From BPGX01 sp035405785 (GTDB lineage: Bacteria; Bacteroidota; Bacteroidia; B-17B0; Aurantibacillaceae), in assembly GCA_035405785.1 (NCBI GenBank), contig DAONJS010000012.1, positions 1 to 64,000 of the forward strand: 64,000 nt of DNA, written 5' to 3'. Below, one piece after another: positions 61,431-64,000 of this stretch (position 1 is its first letter; every line of letters begins with the position of its first letter). The notes beneath the pieces were generated by a model. It had not been told where the DNA came from and ran no database searches. It worked only from the letters and a program-made list of their open reading frames with translations. The position numbers and the translations under genes were made by a program.

Positions 61431-64000
61431 CTACTCTTTTTCTTTTAATTTAAACTCTGTTCTTCTGTTTACAGCATGTTCTGCATCAGAACATTTTACA
61501 CCATTTTTACAATGATTCAAAATCATTTTTTCTCCATAACCTACGGCTTTTAGTCGTGATTTATCAATGCCCTGTTTTACTAAATAATCCACTACATACT
61601 GTGCTCTTTTTTGAGATAATTTTAGATTGTAATTATCATCAGCACGAGAATCTGTGTGTGATCCAATTTCAACAATTAAATTTGGATTTTCTTTTAATAC
61701 CTGTGCTACTTTAGCTAAAATTCTCTCACCTTCTTTTGTTACTCTATATTCATTACTTGGATAAGTTATGTTTTCTATTACTGTCAGATTTTTCTTTTTG
61801 AGCGTTAATACATTCAACCATGGGTCATCTATATGATATTCTGTTAGTGTTGTTTTTTCCAGATCTAACAAATCAATTTTAAATGAGCCATCTTTATTTC
61901 TGATTAACTTTTTGATAACTCTTCCGTTTTTATCTAATATCAGAACAACAAATAATCCTGTGAGTTTTGGATCTTTATCGTCTACTAAAAAGAAAGATGC
62001 CTTCATAAACTTCATGTTATTTAATTTAAAAAATCCCTTTTCATCTGTTGTAATGGTTTGCACTAAACTATCTTTATGTGGAGCAGAAAACACATAAATT
62101 TTGACATTTTCTAATGGTTGCTTTTTTATATCTGTAAGAATTGCGTTCATGCTGAAATTTAATTGTAAATCATCCACTTCAAAATCTTTTAATGTTGTTT
62201 TATCATAAGTGAGTAATTCAAAATCAAATCTTTTTAATTGTGGGTTGTAAGTGATTGTCTTTAATACTTTTCCTTGTTTGTTAGTCAATAATATCTTCAT
62301 GTTTGGATTTAAACTCAAATCATTTTCTCCAAAGAATATCATATATTTTTGATCATATTCAAGATATCTGAATGCAAAAGATCCTAATTGATTAGTAGTT
62401 GTAGAATCTACAATATCTCCTTTATCATTTTTAATGTAAATTTTTTCATTTGCAATAGGTTGATTGTTATCTCCATTCACCAATATACCACCAATAGATA
62501 ATTTTCCATCTCCTTTCAAATCATACCAATCGTAAGTAGAAAGGGGTAATTCTCCAAATACATAATTGTATTTACCATATCTTTTGGTAGTTCTTTTTAT
62601 CTCATTGCTTGTTGGATCCATCAAATAAAATCTGGCTTTGTTAGTTACTCGTTTATCATTGTTATCAAGCATTACAAGCACGGTGTTATATTTTCCCTGA
62701 ACACAACTAAAAGTAAATTTTCCATTACCATCTAAATAAGTGCTGTCTAATTTATTTAATAATGTATCTAACAAATACACTTTAATTTTATCTGTTGTGA
62801 GATCAAGAGGATTGTAAGTATTCAACACCACACCTTCAAAATCTAAATAAGGACAACCTTTACATTTGATAATCCCTGCTTTATTAGGACATTCATCATC
62901 TTTATCAGCAACACCATCTTTATCAGAATCAGGACAACCGTTGGTTAATTTCTTTCCTGCTGCAGTTGGACATTCATCTATATTATCAGGAATACTATCG
63001 CTATCAGAATCAGGACAACCAGAATAAATTTCTAATCCAAATTGTTCAGGGCATTTATCTTCTATATCAGGAATACCATCTTTGTCTTTGTCGGGACATC
63101 CTTTTGTTTTTATATCTCCAGCAATTGTTGGACAAAAATCACCAAGGTCAGGAACATCATCTCTGTCATGGTCTTCAGGACGTTTGAATATGTGCGGTGT
63201 TGTTTTGATTAAGATGAAAAAATTCATTCCATAAATATCTCGTTTGTATAAGAAATTATTCAGATTTGTTGTGCCAATACTTAAAAACCATAAATGTGCC
63301 ATAGCACCTATGCTCCACGGTTGATTAACCGTACTCATAAAATCGTTATAGTTAATTGAAATAGCACCACTAATATGTCTTCTTTCATAACGAATACTAA
63401 AATGATGAGAATTGTATCTGCTGTTGGCATTAAATATCTTTTTTCTTAAATCAATTGCAGAGGTGGCATTCAAATACAAATTATCAATAATCTTTAAATC
63501 TGTTTGTAATAAAAGCGTTGTGGGTAAATACATTTTATATTTATCAGAGGTATTTAGTTTGGCAAATCTATTTTTAATTGTATCATCAATAGCAGCAATA
63601 GGAGCATTATTATATTGAATATCTCTAAATTTCCATGATGTAGTATTGGCAACAAAATCAGCACTATTTGAACTTTTCTTGTATGTAATATGACCAATAT
63701 CTATTACAGATGCTGAAAATTTCAGAAGATATTTATTTAAATCCCTTCTTTCAATATCTTTACCATCAGTAGATTTAAATTGATATTTCCAGTATTTAGG
63801 ACGAAATTCATAAACAATGCCTATATCCGCTCCTAATCCGGGCAAAGAACTAAATGAATATTTTTTTAACCAATCTGCTGAAAATTCAAAATTATTAGAA
63901 TGACCATAACCAACCTGCGAATTGTAAATATCTAATGTTGTATCAGTTGTAAATCTGTAATGAAGCGGATCTGCATATGCATAAATAGATCCCATTCCCT
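61431..64000 (-). CDS. OmpA-family protein with TSP3 repeats (5' end beyond window)
   Basis: At least 855 residues, with the reading frame still open at the window edge; the true N-terminus lies outside. The N-terminal part (to about 270) is beta-barrel-like, starting GSIYAYADPLHYRFTT, reminiscent of DUF5723-type outer-membrane proteins. Four calcium-binding thrombospondin type 3 units follow (DKDKDGIPDIEDKCP and relatives), then several carboxypeptidase-regulatory-like beta domains, and finally an OmpA domain (VEIGSHTDSRADDNYNLKLS, RLKAVGYGE) that binds peptidoglycan. It probably links outer membrane and wall; similar proteins occur in T9SS/gliding organisms. Confidence 0.88.
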   Translation of the reverse strand, partial: GMGSIYAYADPLHYRFTTDTTLDIYNSQVGYGHSNNFEFSADWLKKYSFSSLPGLGADIGIVYEFRPKYWKYQFKSTDGKDIERRDLNKYLLKFSASVIDIGHITYKKSSNSADFVANTTSWKFRDIQYNNAPIAAIDDTIKNRFAKLNTSDKYKMYLPTTLLLQTDLKIIDNLYLNATSAIDLRKKIFNANSRYNSHHFSIRYERRHISGAISINYNDFMSTVNQPWSIGAMAHLWFLSIGTTNLNNFLYKRDIYGMNFFILIKTTPHIFKRPEDHDRDDVPDLGDFCPTIAGDIKTKGCPDKDKDGIPDIEDKCPEQFGLEIYSGCPDSDSDSIPDNIDECPTAAGKKLTNGCPDSDKDGVADKDDECPNKAGIIKCKGCPYLDFEGVVLNTYNPLDLTTDKIKVYLLDTLLNKLDSTYLDGNGKFTFSCVQGKYNTVLVMLDNNDKRVTNKARFYLMDPTSNEIKRTTKRYGKYNYVFGELPLSTYDWYDLKGDGKLSIGGILVNGDNNQPIANEKIYIKNDKGDIVDSTTTNQLGSFAFRYLEYDQKYMIFFGENDLSLNPNMKILLTNKQGKVLKTITYNPQLKRFDFELLTYDKTTLKDFEVDDLQLNFSMNAILTDIKKQPLENVKIYVFSAPHKDSLVQTITTDEKGFFKLNNMKFMKASFFLVDDKDPKLTGLFVVLILDKNGRVIKKLIRNKDGSFKIDLLDLEKTTLTEYHIDDPWLNVLTLKKKNLTVIENITYPSNEYRVTKEGERILAKVAQVLKENPNLIVEIGSHTDSRADDNYNLKLSQKRAQYVVDYLVKQGIDKSRLKAVGYGEKMILNHCKNGVKCSDAEHAVNRRTEFKLKEKE

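Noticed and set aside
60963..61448. Plus-strand open frame of 161 codons
   Set aside because: It covers nested non-coding repeats; fragments such as RFFAYFFLKKVREK come from the CTTACTTTTTTC palindrome and recur as spurious translations.
1..64000. tRNA and rRNA genes
   Set aside because: I looked for T-loop-like GGTTCGAATCC blocks and rRNA segments on both strands and found none convincing; a tRNAscan run would settle it.
1..64000. Transposase or integrase genes for the repeat elements
   Set aside because: No open frame shows DDE, HUH, RAYT or tyrosine-recombinase motifs; the elements here would need enzymes in trans.

Overview
The window is chromosomal DNA of an AT-rich member of the Bacteroidota (roughly 30% GC judged by eye, not computed). 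The evidence is consistent: type IX secretion (T9SS) C-terminal sorting domains of type A (the RCC1-like proteins, the DUF4465-like protein and its neighbour) and type B (a gliding-motility-associated C-terminal domain); Bacteroidota-style promoters (TTTG, then TAnnTTTG) with little Shine-Dalgarno signal; and Bacteroidota families such as the SPOR protein with a DGYRIKIFF core, the YfhO-like membrane protein, the SiaB-like ATPase-fold protein and a TSP3-OmpA protein. I see no rRNA, tRNA, CRISPR array, transposase or integrase gene, so the exact lineage stays open.

Layout. 0-3.9 kb: two tandemly duplicated secreted seven-repeat RCC1 proteins and a small secreted protein. 3.9-6.6 kb: a very AT-rich pair, a TPR protein and a metallo-beta-lactamase-fold hydrolase. 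6.7-12.8 kb: recJ, a TerC-like membrane protein and a radical SAM gene in one tight leftward unit, then a YfhO-like protein. 12.9-17.7 kb: enoyl-CoA hydratase, a stand-alone DUF262/DUF1524 (GmrSD-like) putative defence protein in atypical flanks, a triple helix-hairpin-helix protein and a cysteine-rich membrane protein. 18.4-25 kb: a band-7 protein, ComEC, a 1012-residue double amidohydrolase and a SPOR protein. 25.2-32.3 kb: OppB-type permease, pheT, surE, glutaryl-CoA dehydrogenase-like, rpe, trmH. 32.7-37.8 kb: leftward purF-yggS-aroC-spermidine-synthase-like unit. 38-41.1 kb: DUF58 protein, a BtuF-like binding protein whose reading frame breaks at a run of nine A, a lipoprotein and a small secreted protein. 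41.1-48.5 kb: two leftward units (TPR-ribH-purA-lnt; deoxynucleoside kinase-SiaB-like-glycosyltransferase-VIT1). 48.7-52.4 kb: a large T9SS type B protein with a sensor histidine kinase. 52.5-57.9 kb: a cobalamin-riboswitch-controlled uptake operon. 58-60.8 kb: polA. 61.4-64 kb: an OmpA-family protein running off the window.

The most coherent system is the vitamin B12 operon at 52.5-57.9 kb: a cobalamin riboswitch, a BtuB-like TonB-dependent receptor, a DUF4465-like protein and a second protein both carrying T9SS sorting domains, and a beta-propeller lipoprotein resembling BtuG. It looks like a T9SS-equipped version of the surface B12-capture loci known from gut Bacteroides. The BtuF-like gene at 39 kb would be the periplasmic partner.

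The second theme is dispersed non-coding DNA. Several intergenic gaps hold members of a few recurrent families: a MITE-like element with ATACC/GGTAT inverted termini and variable hairpin cargo, an inverted-repeat element built on CATTGCGAG, long hairpins of the TTAGTTTTTAGTT type, and CGCAAAG-type repeats. They are nested in places, including inside the B12 operon.
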